Shown here piece by piece: positions 8,132-16,940 of a stretch of 64,000 bases of DNA. The stretch is from the NCBI GenBank assembly GCA_016703225.1, contig JADJCM010000001.1, positions 1,364,001-1,428,000 of the forward strand. The letters run 5' to 3'. The notes beneath the pieces are model-generated. The model was not told the origin of the DNA. It saw only the letters and a list, made by a program, of their open reading frames with translations, and did not search any database. Every line of letters starts with the position of its first letter. Positions within the stretch are counted from its first letter, which is position 1. Made by a program: the position numbers and the translations under genes. The DNA is from Lysobacterales bacterium. Lineage in GTDB: Bacteria > Pseudomonadota > Gammaproteobacteria > Xanthomonadales > Ahniellaceae.

Positions 8132-11100
8132 ATGCGATGGCTCCAGCAATCCCTGCTGACGCTGCTGTTCGCGGCGCTGGCGATGCCGGCGCTGGCCGAG
8201 CGCGTGTTGATCGTCGCCACGCCGAACGTGCCGGCGGGCAAGTTCCGCGCACTGGCCGAAATCGGCCAGCATCACGGCATCACGGTCGAACACCGGTACC
8301 TGCAGACCATTCCGGCACAGACCGATGGCAGCCTGTGGACCGGCTACGACGCCGTGTTCATCGACAGCTACTTGCAAGACGAGGTGCGCGCCACGCTCGT
8401 GCGCGCACTGCCGGACCTGCATGTGCCGAACGCCTGGCTGTATGACCAGAAGCCCGCGTGGTCGGGCTTCCCGGAGGTGTTGGCGAAGCGCTTGATCGCG
8501 CACTACAGCAACGGCGGCGAGCGCAATTTCGATGCCTTCTTCGCGCGCCTCGCGGCGCACCTGCGTGGCACCGACGCGGGAAATGTCGTTGACCCCGTGC
8601 TGTTCCCCAAGACCGCGATCTACCACCCGGACGCCCCCGGCCAGGTGTTCGCGGACGCGACCGACTATTTCCGCTGGAAAGGCATGGATGCCGCTGCGCG
8701 CGCACGCAGTCCGGTCATCGCCATCGCCTTCCACCAGCAGTACCTGGCCTCGATGCAGACCGGCCTGGTCGATGCCTTCGTGCGCGCCATCGAGCAGCGC
8801 GGCGGCATCGCGCTGGCGTTCTACGCGCCGGCGATGCGCGGCGAGGGCTATGCGTCTTTGCTGATGCCGGAAGGCGAGGCGCTGTGCGATGTGCTGGTCA
8901 ACACCCAGATCGTGCTCGATGGCGAGGCGCGCCGTGCGGACTTCGCGAAGCTCGGGCGCCCAGTGCTGCAGGGGTTGTCGTATCGCGCCGGAAGCGCCGA
9001 GGACTGGCGCGCCGACCCGACCGGCGTGCCGCTCAACGACGTGCCGTTCTATCTGGCGCAACCCGAATACGCCGGTGCCATCGACGCCCAGGTGATCGCC
9101 GCGACGCGCCCCGAGGACGATGCCGTACTGCCGATCCCGGGCCAGTTCGAGGCGGTGCTCGACAAGGCCCTCCGCATCGCCCATCTGCGCCGCACGCCGA
9201 CCGCGGAACAGCGACTGGCGCTGATGTTCTGGAACTACCCGCCGGGCGAGAAGAACCTGTCGGCCTCGTTCCTCGATGTGCCGGAATCGTTGCAGGCGAC
9301 GACCACGGCGCTGCGCTCGGCCGGCTATCGCATCGACGGCGTGCCGGCCGACGAGACGGCGTTGGTTGCGCGCCTGCAGCGCCTGCTTGCGCCCTACTAC
9401 CGTGAGGTCGATCTGGCCGCGCTGGTCGCTGCCGGCGATGCCGCAACCCTGCCTGTCGCCGAGTACCGGCGCTGGTACGAACAGTTGCCGGACGCGGTAC
9501 GCGCACCGATCGAGGCGCGCTGGGGCGAACCCGAACAGAGCCTGCTGATGCTCGACCGCGAGGGCGAGGCGGGCTTCGTGATCCCGCGTGCCGAGTTCGG
9601 CGCGCTGGTCGTGCTGCCCCAGCCACCGCGCGGCGAACGCTGGGAAGAGGCCGAGAAGGCGCTGTACCACAGCACCAGCGCGGTGCCCTCGCACCACTAC
9701 CTCGCGACCTACCTGTGGCTGCGGCAATCGCATCGCAGCGATGCGCTGATCCACTTCGGTACCCACGGCAGCCAGGAATGGCTGCCCGGCAAGGAACGCG
9801 GGCTGTCGGTGCGCGACGCGCCCATGCTCGCGCTCGGCGACCTGCCAGTGGTCTATCCCTACATCGCCGACAACATCGGCGAAGCGCTGCAGGCACGCCG
9901 GCGCGGCCGCGCCTTGATCGTCAGCCACCAGACGCCGCCGTTCCGCCCGGCGGGGCTGCACACTGTGCTGGTCGATCTGCACAACCAGTTGCACCAGTGG
10001 CTGAACCAGGACGAAGGCGCGGTGCGCACGCAGATCGCGCGTCAGTTGCTCGACGGCGCCGAGGGCGAACACGTCATCGCCGACCTCGGCTGGACCCGCG
10101 CCCGCGCCGACGCCGAGTTCCCGGCCTTCATCGACGTGCTGCACAACCACCTGCACGAACTCGCGCAGACCGCGCAACCGCTCGGCCTGCACGCCCTCGG
10201 CCGCGCGCCGGCGGACGAGCATCGGCTGGCGACGGTGCTGCTGATGCTCGGCAAACCGTTCTGGGAGGCCGCTTCCGCACATGCGGGCGTGGCCGTGGAC
10301 CAGCGCGACGAGACCCTGGCCGGCGACTACGCAGCCCTGCGCGCCAGCGTTCCCTATCGGCTGCTCGAGCGGCACTTGCTGCAGGGCGCCAACGATGCGG
10401 TGTTGCCCGCCGAGTTGCGCAGCGGCATCGAGCGCGCACGCCAGGCCTTTGCCGTGATCGACGCCAGCCACGAGTTGCCGGCTTTGCTCGCCGGACTGCG
10501 CGGCGAGCATCTGCCGACCTCCTACGGCGGCGATCCGATCCGCAACCCCGACGCCTATCCAACCGGACGCAACCTGTACGGATTCGATCCCTCGCGGGTG
10601 CCAACACAAGCGGCCTGGGCGGCGTCGGAACAGGCCGCCACCGATCTGCTCGATGCCCATCGCCGCGACCATGGCCGCGCCCCGACCAAGCTCACCTTCT
10701 CGCTCTGGTCGGTCGAAACCATGCGCCACCAGGGCCTGCTCGAAGCCCAGGCGCTGCGCCTGCTCGGCGTTGAACCGCAATGGGATGCGGGCGGCCGCGT
10801 TACCGGCGTGCACCTGATCCCGCGCGAACAACTCGGTCGACCGCGTGTGGATGTGGTGCTCTCGGCCACCGGCCTGTATCGCGACCACTTCCCAAACCTG
10901 ATGCAGCATCTGGTTCGGGCCGTCGAGCTCGCGGCCGCGGCCGACGAACCCGACAACGCCGTACATGCGAACAGCGAAGCGATCAGGCAGCGTCTGGTGG
11001 CGCGCGGCCTGGATCCCGTCGCCGCGCTCAAGGCCGGACGTACTCGCCTGTTCTCATCCGCCTCGGGCGAATACGGCACCGGCCTCGACGACGCCACGCT

Positions 11101-12154
11101 CGCCAGCGACAGCTGGCAGGGTAAGGCCGAGGGCGACGCCAAACTGGCCGAGCTGTACCTGTCGAAGATGCAGTACGGCTATGGCCCGGACAGCGCCGAC
11201 TGGGGCCGTGCCGACCTCGCCGGCGCCGACGTCAACCTGTATGCCGAGCAATTGCGCGGTACCGAAGGCGCGGTGCTGTCGCGCAGCTCCAACTTGTACG
11301 GCATGCTCACCACCGATGATCCGTTCCAGTATCTGGGTGGCATCGCGTTGGCGGTGCGCCATCTCGATGGCCAGGCACCGAACCTGATGATCAGCAACCT
11401 GCGCGGCGGCGGCAGCGGTCGCGCCGAGAGTGCCGCCGGTTTCCTCGCCAAGGAACTGGCCACGCGCAACTTCCATCCCGGCTACATCCAGGGACTGATG
11501 GCCGAAGGCTACGCCGGCACCCTGGAAGTGACCGACGCCATGAACAACTTCTGGGGCTGGACTGCGGTGTCACGCGAGATCGTGCGCGACGACCAGTGGC
11601 AGCAGTTCGCCGACGTGTACGTGCGCGACAAGCACGCGCTTGGACTGCGCGACTGGTTCGAGCGCGAGAACCCGCAAGCGCTGGCGCAAGTCATCGAGCG
11701 CATGCTGGAAGCATCGCGCCAGGACTACTGGCAGGCCGATGCCGCGACGCTGGACGAATTGAAGCAACGCTACGCCGACCTGATGCAGCGCTTCGATCTG
11801 CAGACCACGAACGCCGCACTCGCCGAGTACGTCGGTTACGGCTTGCAGGCCGCCGTGGCACCGGCACGACCCGAGGCACCGGCCACGCCGGTCGAAGGCC
11901 AGCGTCTCGAACGCGTCGAAAGCGCGGTCGCGGCTGGCGCGCCGTCGTGGTGGTCGGTGCTGGCCTGGGCCAGCTTGCTGGCGCTGATCGCCATCGGATC
12001 AATCCAGCAAGGCCGTACCCGCACCCCACGAGCACCGCGCGGTCCACAACGCATCCATCCATCCGGCGAACGCGCCCGGCATTGGGCGGATCGCCGCCTG
12101 CGCCGGCTGCGCGCCACCCCCGCATCCCCATCCCAAGGAGTTCCTCATGGCTAG
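8132..12154 (+). CDS. Periplasmic, membrane-anchored CobN/HmuS-like chelatase
   Basis: A 1340-aa member of the CobN / magnesium-chelatase H family (HFGTHGSQEWLPGKE, DNIGEALQARRRGRALIVSHQTPPF, NLYGFDPSRVP, FSLWSVETMRHQG). Two traits set it apart from cytosolic CobN: an N-terminal signal peptide (MRWLQQSLLTLLFAALAMPALA) and one C-terminal transmembrane segment (about 1271-1291) followed by a basic tail. It should therefore face the periplasm, tethered to the inner membrane. Neither CobS nor CobT is nearby, and the neighbours are a receptor and an ExbB/ExbD-like pair. This arrangement is that of hmuR-hmuS in Bacteroidetes, where HmuS is reported to remove iron from heme. Demetallation of heme is thus more likely than cobalt insertion, but this is inference. 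Confidence 0.9.
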   Translation: MRWLQQSLLTLLFAALAMPALAERVLIVATPNVPAGKFRALAEIGQHHGITVEHRYLQTIPAQTDGSLWTGYDAVFIDSYLQDEVRATLVRALPDLHVPNAWLYDQKPAWSGFPEVLAKRLIAHYSNGGERNFDAFFARLAAHLRGTDAGNVVDPVLFPKTAIYHPDAPGQVFADATDYFRWKGMDAAARARSPVIAIAFHQQYLASMQTGLVDAFVRAIEQRGGIALAFYAPAMRGEGYASLLMPEGEALCDVLVNTQIVLDGEARRADFAKLGRPVLQGLSYRAGSAEDWRADPTGVPLNDVPFYLAQPEYAGAIDAQVIAATRPEDDAVLPIPGQFEAVLDKALRIAHLRRTPTAEQRLALMFWNYPPGEKNLSASFLDVPESLQATTTALRSAGYRIDGVPADETALVARLQRLLAPYYREVDLAALVAAGDAATLPVAEYRRWYEQLPDAVRAPIEARWGEPEQSLLMLDREGEAGFVIPRAEFGALVVLPQPPRGERWEEAEKALYHSTSAVPSHHYLATYLWLRQSHRSDALIHFGTHGSQEWLPGKERGLSVRDAPMLALGDLPVVYPYIADNIGEALQARRRGRALIVSHQTPPFRPAGLHTVLVDLHNQLHQWLNQDEGAVRTQIARQLLDGAEGEHVIADLGWTRARADAEFPAFIDVLHNHLHELAQTAQPLGLHALGRAPADEHRLATVLLMLGKPFWEAASAHAGVAVDQRDETLAGDYAALRASVPYRLLERHLLQGANDAVLPAELRSGIERARQAFAVIDASHELPALLAGLRGEHLPTSYGGDPIRNPDAYPTGRNLYGFDPSRVPTQAAWAASEQAATDLLDAHRRDHGRAPTKLTFSLWSVETMRHQGLLEAQALRLLGVEPQWDAGGRVTGVHLIPREQLGRPRVDVVLSATGLYRDHFPNLMQHLVRAVELAAAADEPDNAVHANSEAIRQRLVARGLDPVAALKAGRTRLFSSASGEYGTGLDDATLASDSWQGKAEGDAKLAELYLSKMQYGYGPDSADWGRADLAGADVNLYAEQLRGTEGAVLSRSSNLYGMLTTDDPFQYLGGIALAVRHLDGQAPNLMISNLRGGGSGRAESAAGFLAKELATRNFHPGYIQGLMAEGYAGTLEVTDAMNNFWGWTAVSREIVRDDQWQQFADVYVRDKHALGLRDWFERENPQALAQVIERMLEASRQDYWQADAATLDELKQRYADLMQRFDLQTTNAALAEYVGYGLQAAVAPARPEAPATPVEGQRLERVESAVAAGAPSWWSVLAWASLLALIAIGSIQQGRTRTPRAPRGPQRIHPSGERARHWADRRLRRLRATPASPSQGVPHG

Positions 12155-12671
12155 TGGCCTCGAAGGGGCGATGTACGACCTCGCCCAACTGTTCCTGATC
12201 CCGGTGCTGTTCGCGATCGCCGGTCTGTTCGGCTACGCCTTCGTGGCGCTGGGTGCCTTCCTCTGGCAATGGCGCCAACGTCGTCGCGGCGACGCCGTCG
12301 GCTACGAACTGGTTCTGCTGCGTCGACACTCGCCTGAGCTGTCGCTGGACGCACTGGAATCCGTCGCCGTGCAACGCCTGGAGGTGGCGCGCATCGCAAC
12401 GCGTATCGCGCCCCTGCTGGGTCTGGTCGCGACCATGATCCCGATGGGCCCGGCGCTGAAGGGTCTGGCAGATGGCAACCTCGCCGACATGTCGCGCGGA
12501 CTGATGGTCGCGTTCTCGGCGGTGATTCTGGCGCTGATCGCCTCGGCGCTGACCTTCTGGATCGTCAGCGTGCGCCGCCGCTGGTACGCCCAGGACCTGG
12601 CCATGCTTGAGGGGCCGTCGGCCACCGCGGCTGTGGTCCACGACGTGCACGCCGCCGAGGTCCCGGCATGA
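12147..12671 (+). CDS. MotA/TolQ/ExbB-family proton channel protein
   Basis: A 174-aa inner-membrane protein with an N-terminal transmembrane segment (about 12-38), a basic cytoplasmic loop, and two further segments (about 92-108 and 118-140). The region RIAPLLGLVATMIPMGPALKGLADGN matches the ExbB/TolQ signature (APLLGLLGTV...GLA). It overlaps the end of the CobN-like gene by 8 nt and the next gene by 4 nt, so expression is coupled. With the next protein it probably forms a proton-driven motor for this receptor/chelatase system. Confidence 0.88.
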   Translation: MASGLEGAMYDLAQLFLIPVLFAIAGLFGYAFVALGAFLWQWRQRRRGDAVGYELVLLRRHSPELSLDALESVAVQRLEVARIATRIAPLLGLVATMIPMGPALKGLADGNLADMSRGLMVAFSAVILALIASALTFWIVSVRRRWYAQDLAMLEGPSATAAVVHDVHAAEVPA

Positions 12672-13024
12672 GTTCGCGCCTGCGCCTGCTCGATGACGCC
12701 GAGGACGATCCGATCCTCTCCGTCGTCAACCTGATCGACGTGTTCCTGGTGCTGGTCGCCGCGCTCCTGCTGGCGATGGCGCAGAGCCCGCTCAGTCCGT
12801 TCTCGGCCGAGCGCTTCACCCTGGTGCGCAACCCGGGCGAGGCGAACATGGAGGTGATCGTCAAGGACGGCGAGAAGATCGAGCGCTACCGAGCCGAAGG
12901 CCAGATCGGCAGCGGCGAGGGGCGCAAGGCGGGAGTCGCCTACCGAATGGCGGACGGGTCGATGGTGTACGTGCCCGATGCGGGTGGCGACGCACCGACT
13001 GCGGCCTCGCCACCGCGATCCTGA
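12668..13024 (+). CDS. DUF2149 protein, ExbD-like
   Basis: A 118-aa protein with one transmembrane segment (about 17-38) and a small C-terminal domain. The segment ILSVVNLIDVFLVLVAALLLA resembles that of ExbD/TolR, and its Asp24 falls at the position of the essential transmembrane Asp of ExbD. DUF2149 proteins are known next to CobN-like genes. The start overlaps the ExbB-like stop (ATGA, 12668-12671). The pair is best read as an ExbB/ExbD-like motor dedicated to this operon. Confidence 0.85.
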   Translation: MSSRLRLLDDAEDDPILSVVNLIDVFLVLVAALLLAMAQSPLSPFSAERFTLVRNPGEANMEVIVKDGEKIERYRAEGQIGSGEGRKAGVAYRMADGSMVYVPDAGGDAPTAASPPRS

Positions 13025-13145
13025 GGAAATGGCGTGCGACTCGACCCCTGTGCACGGGTGGCAGCGGTCGATACGCCGCGTGCGCGTCGTGCGGCCGTGG
13101 TGGCGGGCTACATCGATCTGGCATCTCGATAGCGGTTCGACCCAC

Positions 13146-13658
13146 ATGTCGCGACCGGACCAGACGACCGCTCCTCACGCCCTCTGCCCGGATTCCGTGG
13201 CGTTCGTTGCCTGCGAAGTGATGGTGCCACTCGCGGCCGACGGTGTGTTCGATGCGCTGCGCAACCTCGCGTGCATGGTGGACTGGTGGCCTGGCGCTCG
13301 CGAGATGGTCGCGCTGCCACCGGGCGCTTATGCGGCCGGTGACGTCGCCCTGCTGCGGTGCGACTGCGGCGACATCGTCGTGTATGTGATCGCCTTCAAA
13401 GCGGGTCGTCGCATCGTGCTCAGTCTGCAACACGAGTGCAGAAAGCGCTGGTTGGTCGATCTGCGCGTGCGCACCTGTGGCGTCGGCTGTACCGTCCGCC
13501 TTTCGATCGAAGCGCTCCGCGCGCCCGGCTGGCTCGGCGCCCACCTTCAGGGCATGAGGCTCGGCAGAGTATGCCGCACGGCGATCGAACAACTGGGCCG
13601 TCACCTGGGCAAGATGCAGGACGGTTCGAGGATCTACGTGCCGGTGCCCCGTAGCTGA
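13146..13658 (+). CDS. SRPBCC-fold protein (polyketide cyclase-like)
   Basis: A protein of about 170 aa whose body (MVPLAADGVFDALRNLACMVDWWPGAREMVAL...) fits the START/SRPBCC lipid- or ligand-binding fold: a helix after the first strand, the MVDWWP turn and a long C-terminal helix. The start is uncertain: ATG 13146 keeps only the domain, while ATG 13029, 4 nt after the DUF2149 stop, would add 39 low-complexity residues. If the upstream start is used, the gene is coupled to the receptor/chelatase operon. Its 3' end overlaps the convergent xdhC by 25 bp. Ligand unknown. Confidence 0.65.
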   Translation: MSRPDQTTAPHALCPDSVAFVACEVMVPLAADGVFDALRNLACMVDWWPGAREMVALPPGAYAAGDVALLRCDCGDIVVYVIAFKAGRRIVLSLQHECRKRWLVDLRVRTCGVGCTVRLSIEALRAPGWLGAHLQGMRLGRVCRTAIEQLGRHLGKMQDGSRIYVPVPRS

Positions 13659-14530
13659 GCCGAGAACGCTGCGATGACCTGCGCCAGCACGCTGATCGCA
13701 AGTTCCTCCGGCGTCTCGGCGCCGATCGGCAGGCCGACCGGGGCGTGGATGCGGGCGCACAAGTCGCCGAGTTCGGGCAGTGCCTTGAACACCTGGCGGA
13801 TGCGTTTGCGGCTGCCCATCATGCCGATGTAGAGCGGAGGACGAGCGGCGAGCAGCGGCAGCAAGGCGACGTCGCTTCGCCAGTCGCGGTTCTGCAGCAC
13901 GGCGGCGACGCGGCGTTCGCTGTCGAGCAGCGCCGGGAGGGCGGCACGCTCGCGATGGCAGGTGGCACCGACCCATGCCGATGGGTCGTAGCCGTCGCTA
14001 CGATCGTCGAGCACATGCAGGTCGTAGCCGAGTGGCAGCGCGGCCCGGCACAGCGCCAGGCCGCAGTGGCCGGCGCCGAGGATCAGCAGACGTGGTGCGG
14101 GCTCGAGCGTGAGCGTGGCGTCCGCACCGAGTGTGTCGGCATCCAGGATCACGCGACGCCCTGCGGCGAGCGAGTCCGCAATGGCAATGGCGCGGATGCG
14201 ATCGGCAGCGCCCTGACAGCGGCGTAGTGCGATCTGCATCGAACCGCCGCACACGCCATGCGCACCATCGCGACCGGTCAGGTCGATGGCCACGGCTGCG
14301 TTGTCGCGACCGCTCGACAGCAACGCGCGCGCGGCGGCGATGGTGTGCAGCTCCAGGCGCCCGCCGCCGACGCTGCCGTCGATGCGGGATTCCGTCACCA
14401 GCATCTGCGCGCCGCCATGCCGCGGCGAAGCGCCACGCGTGGCAAGCACGCTCGCGAGCACGACCGATTCAGCGGCCAGCCACTCGGCCAGCGTCGAGAA
14501 CAGGCGCTGGCTCACGGAAGAGCACCCCAC
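13634..14530 (-). CDS. xdhC: XdhC, molybdenum-cofactor chaperone
   Basis: A protein of up to 298 aa with the XdhC/CoxI N-terminal domain (VLATRGASPRHGGAQMLV, DGSVGGGRLE) and a Rossmann C-terminal domain (LLILGAGHCGLALCRAA, YIGMMGSRKR). It binds sulfurated molybdenum cofactor and delivers it to xanthine dehydrogenase. It follows xdhB in the same direction. The GTG at 14530 lies in the intergenic palindromic repeat, so GTG 14515 (VSQRLFSTL) may be the true start. Confidence 0.92.
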   Translation of the reverse strand: MGCSSVSQRLFSTLAEWLAAESVVLASVLATRGASPRHGGAQMLVTESRIDGSVGGGRLELHTIAAARALLSSGRDNAAVAIDLTGRDGAHGVCGGSMQIALRRCQGAADRIRAIAIADSLAAGRRVILDADTLGADATLTLEPAPRLLILGAGHCGLALCRAALPLGYDLHVLDDRSDGYDPSAWVGATCHRERAALPALLDSERRVAAVLQNRDWRSDVALLPLLAARPPLYIGMMGSRKRIRQVFKALPELGDLCARIHAPVGLPIGAETPEELAISVLAQVIAAFSAQLRGTGT

Positions 14531-14632
14531 CCCAACCCTCCCCTCCGCGCTGCGCGCGCAAGGGAGGGAGTAGAAGCGGCGCTGTTCTCATCCCCTTTGC
14601 GCAGCAAGGGGGAGGTTGGGAGGGGGTCGCTC
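14523..14632. repeat. Intergenic palindromic repeat between xdhB and xdhC
   Basis: Two imperfect hairpins with C-rich and G-rich arms (CCCTCCCCT...AGGGAGGGA and CCCCTTTGC...GCAAGGGGG), themselves enclosed by a longer inverted pair. This looks like a mobile repeat of the REP type and may modulate the level of XdhC relative to XdhAB. Confidence 0.65.
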
Positions 14633-14642
14633 TGCAGCGGCT

Positions 14643-16940
14643 TCACTGCCTGCGCACCCGCTGAATCGCGCGATAGATCGCCTCCGGCGTGCTCGGCGCC
14701 GCGAGTTCGACCACGCGCGCATCACCGAATGCGGCCACCGCGTCGCGGATCGCCTCGCGCACCGCAATCGCGAGCATCAGCGGCGGTTCGCCGACACCCT
14801 TGCTGTGGAAGATCACGTTCGTGCCCGGTGGCTTGCTGCGCTTGAACAAGTTCACGCGGAAGTCGTCAGGCACGTCGCCGACGGTCGGGATCTTGTAGGT
14901 GCTAGGTGCATCGGTGAGCAGCCGCCCCTGCGCGTTCCAGCGCAGATCCTCGCTGGTCAGCCAGCCCATGCCCTGGACGAAGCCGCCCTCGATCTGGCCA
15001 AGGTCGATCAGCTCGGCGATCGAGTCGCCGACATCGTGCAGCAGATCGGCCCGGCGCAGGCGGTGCACGCCGGTCAGGCCGCAGACCTCGACCTCGCAGA
15101 CCGCGGCACCAAACGCGAAGTAGTAGAACGGATGGCCGCGCCCGAGTTTGGGGTCCCAGCTCAAGCCCGGCGTGCGGTAGTAGCCGGTTGCGGCCAGGCT
15201 GATGCGGGCGTTGTAGGTCGCGCGTACGACTTCGTCGAAACCGAGACTGCGTTCGGGCGTTGCGCGCAGGAACACGCGGTCGTCGGCGAACCTCACGTCT
15301 TCGGCGCCACCGCCGAGCGACGCGGCTGCAATCGGCGCCATCCGCGCCAGCAGGGTGTCGCAGGCGGCCTTGACCGCCTGGCCGTTCAGATCCGAGCCGC
15401 TGCTCGCGGCGGTGGCCGAGGTATTCGGCACCTTGTCGGTGCTGGTGACCATGATCTGGATGCGCAACTGCGAGATGCCGAGCGTGCGCGCGGCGACCGC
15501 GAGCATCTTGGTGTGCAGGCCCTGGCCCATCTCGGTGCCGCCGTGGTTCAGCTGCACGCTGCCGTCGCTGTAGATCAGCACCAAAGCGCCGGCCTGGTTG
15601 TATTCGGTCTTGTTGAACGAGATGCCGAACTTCACCGGCGTGATCGCGAGCCCGCGCTTGCGTTGCGGGTGTTCGCGATTGAATGCATCAAGTTGGGCGC
15701 GGCGCAGGTCATAGGCGCTCGACGCACGCAGCTGCGCCCACAACTCGGGCAGGTGATTGTCGACCACCGGCTGGCCGTAGTGGGTCTGGTTGCGATCGGG
15801 CGTGGCGCCTTCGCGATAGAAATTGCGCTCGCGCACCTGGTCGACCGGCAACCTGAGGAAACGCGCAACGCGATCGAGCATCTCCTCGCCGACGACCATG
15901 CCCTGCGGACCGCCAAAACCGCGGAACGCCGTGTTCGAGGCGAGATGGGTCTTGGCGATGCGGCCAACAACCTCGATGTGCGGGATGAAGTAGGCATTGT
16001 CGACATGCACCATCGCGCGCATCAGCACCGGCGGGCTGAGGTCGACGCTCCAGCCGCCATCGGCGACCAGGTCGATGCGCGCGGCCTGCAGCAGACCATC
16101 GTCATCGAAGCCGACCTCGAAGCGCGCCAAGAACGGATGGCGCTTGCCGGTCAGTTGCATGTCCAGCGCGCGATGCAGTTTCACTCGTGCCGGCCGGCCG
16201 GTCTTCCACGCCGCCAGCGCCGCGACCGCGGCGAAAGGATTGGCCTGGGTCTCCTTGCCGCCGAAGCCGCCACCCATGCGCAGGCAGCGACAGACGACCC
16301 GATGCGAGGCGATGCCGAGCACCTGCGCGACCATGTGCTGGGTCTCGCTCGGATGCTGGGTCGAGGACACCAGTTGCACCAGGCCTTCGCTGTCGATGCT
16401 GGCCCAGCAGGCCTGGGTCTCGAGATAGAAATGCTCCTGGCCGCCGACCATCAGCTCGCCATGCAGGCGGTGTGTGGCCGCGGCGAGGCCAGCACTGACA
16501 TCGCCGCGTTCGACCCGCGCCGGTGGCAAGTGGAAGGATCCGGCCGCGATCGCTGCGTGCACGTCGAGCAGGGCCGGCAGCGCCTCGTAGTCGACCTTGA
16601 CCCGCCGGGCCGCGGCCATCGCCTGCACTTCGTTGTCGGCCACGACCCAGGCCACGGCCTGGCCGTGGAAACTGACGCGATCGGCCGGCATCACCGGCTC
16701 GTCATGCACGATCGGGCCGAGGTCATTGGTGCCGGGAACATCGGCCGCGGTCAGCACCGCATGCACGCCGGGCATGACACGCGCGGCATCGGTGTCGATG
16801 GCGAGGATGCGCGCATGCGCGTGCGGCGCCTGCACCGGATACAGACTCAGCAGGCCTTCTGGCGGATGTTGCTCGTCGGCATAGCTCGCGCGGCCACTGA
16901 CATGGCCGATGGCGGACTCGTGCGCCGTCGCCTTGCTCAT
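14643..16940 (-). CDS. xdhB: Xanthine dehydrogenase, molybdopterin-binding subunit
   Basis: A 765-aa subunit. It opens with the aldehyde oxidase/xanthine dehydrogenase a/b hammerhead (GHVSGRASYADE) and carries molybdenum-cofactor motifs (GGGFGGKE, AFRGFGGPQGM, NHGGTEMGQGLHTKM). It oxidises hypoxanthine and xanthine to urate. It overlaps the stop of xdhA by ATGA (16937-16940) and is followed by xdhC after a repeat-bearing gap of about 110 bp. Length agrees with bacterial two-subunit enzymes. Confidence 0.96.
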   Translation of the reverse strand: MSKATAHESAIGHVSGRASYADEQHPPEGLLSLYPVQAPHAHARILAIDTDAARVMPGVHAVLTAADVPGTNDLGPIVHDEPVMPADRVSFHGQAVAWVVADNEVQAMAAARRVKVDYEALPALLDVHAAIAAGSFHLPPARVERGDVSAGLAAATHRLHGELMVGGQEHFYLETQACWASIDSEGLVQLVSSTQHPSETQHMVAQVLGIASHRVVCRCLRMGGGFGGKETQANPFAAVAALAAWKTGRPARVKLHRALDMQLTGKRHPFLARFEVGFDDDGLLQAARIDLVADGGWSVDLSPPVLMRAMVHVDNAYFIPHIEVVGRIAKTHLASNTAFRGFGGPQGMVVGEEMLDRVARFLRLPVDQVRERNFYREGATPDRNQTHYGQPVVDNHLPELWAQLRASSAYDLRRAQLDAFNREHPQRKRGLAITPVKFGISFNKTEYNQAGALVLIYSDGSVQLNHGGTEMGQGLHTKMLAVAARTLGISQLRIQIMVTSTDKVPNTSATAASSGSDLNGQAVKAACDTLLARMAPIAAASLGGGAEDVRFADDRVFLRATPERSLGFDEVVRATYNARISLAATGYYRTPGLSWDPKLGRGHPFYYFAFGAAVCEVEVCGLTGVHRLRRADLLHDVGDSIAELIDLGQIEGGFVQGMGWLTSEDLRWNAQGRLLTDAPSTYKIPTVGDVPDDFRVNLFKRSKPPGTNVIFHSKGVGEPPLMLAIAVREAIRDAVAAFGDARVVELAAPSTPEAIYRAIQRVRRQ

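Noticed and set aside
8078..10966. 962-codon minus-strand open frame opposite the CobN-like gene
   Set aside because: Shadow of a strong coding frame; no recognisable motif and no plausible start context.
8132..12154. Reading the CobN-like gene as part of cobalamin biosynthesis
   Set aside because: It has a signal peptide and a membrane anchor, no CobS/CobT or cob genes are nearby, and the neighbours are a receptor and an ExbBD-like pair.
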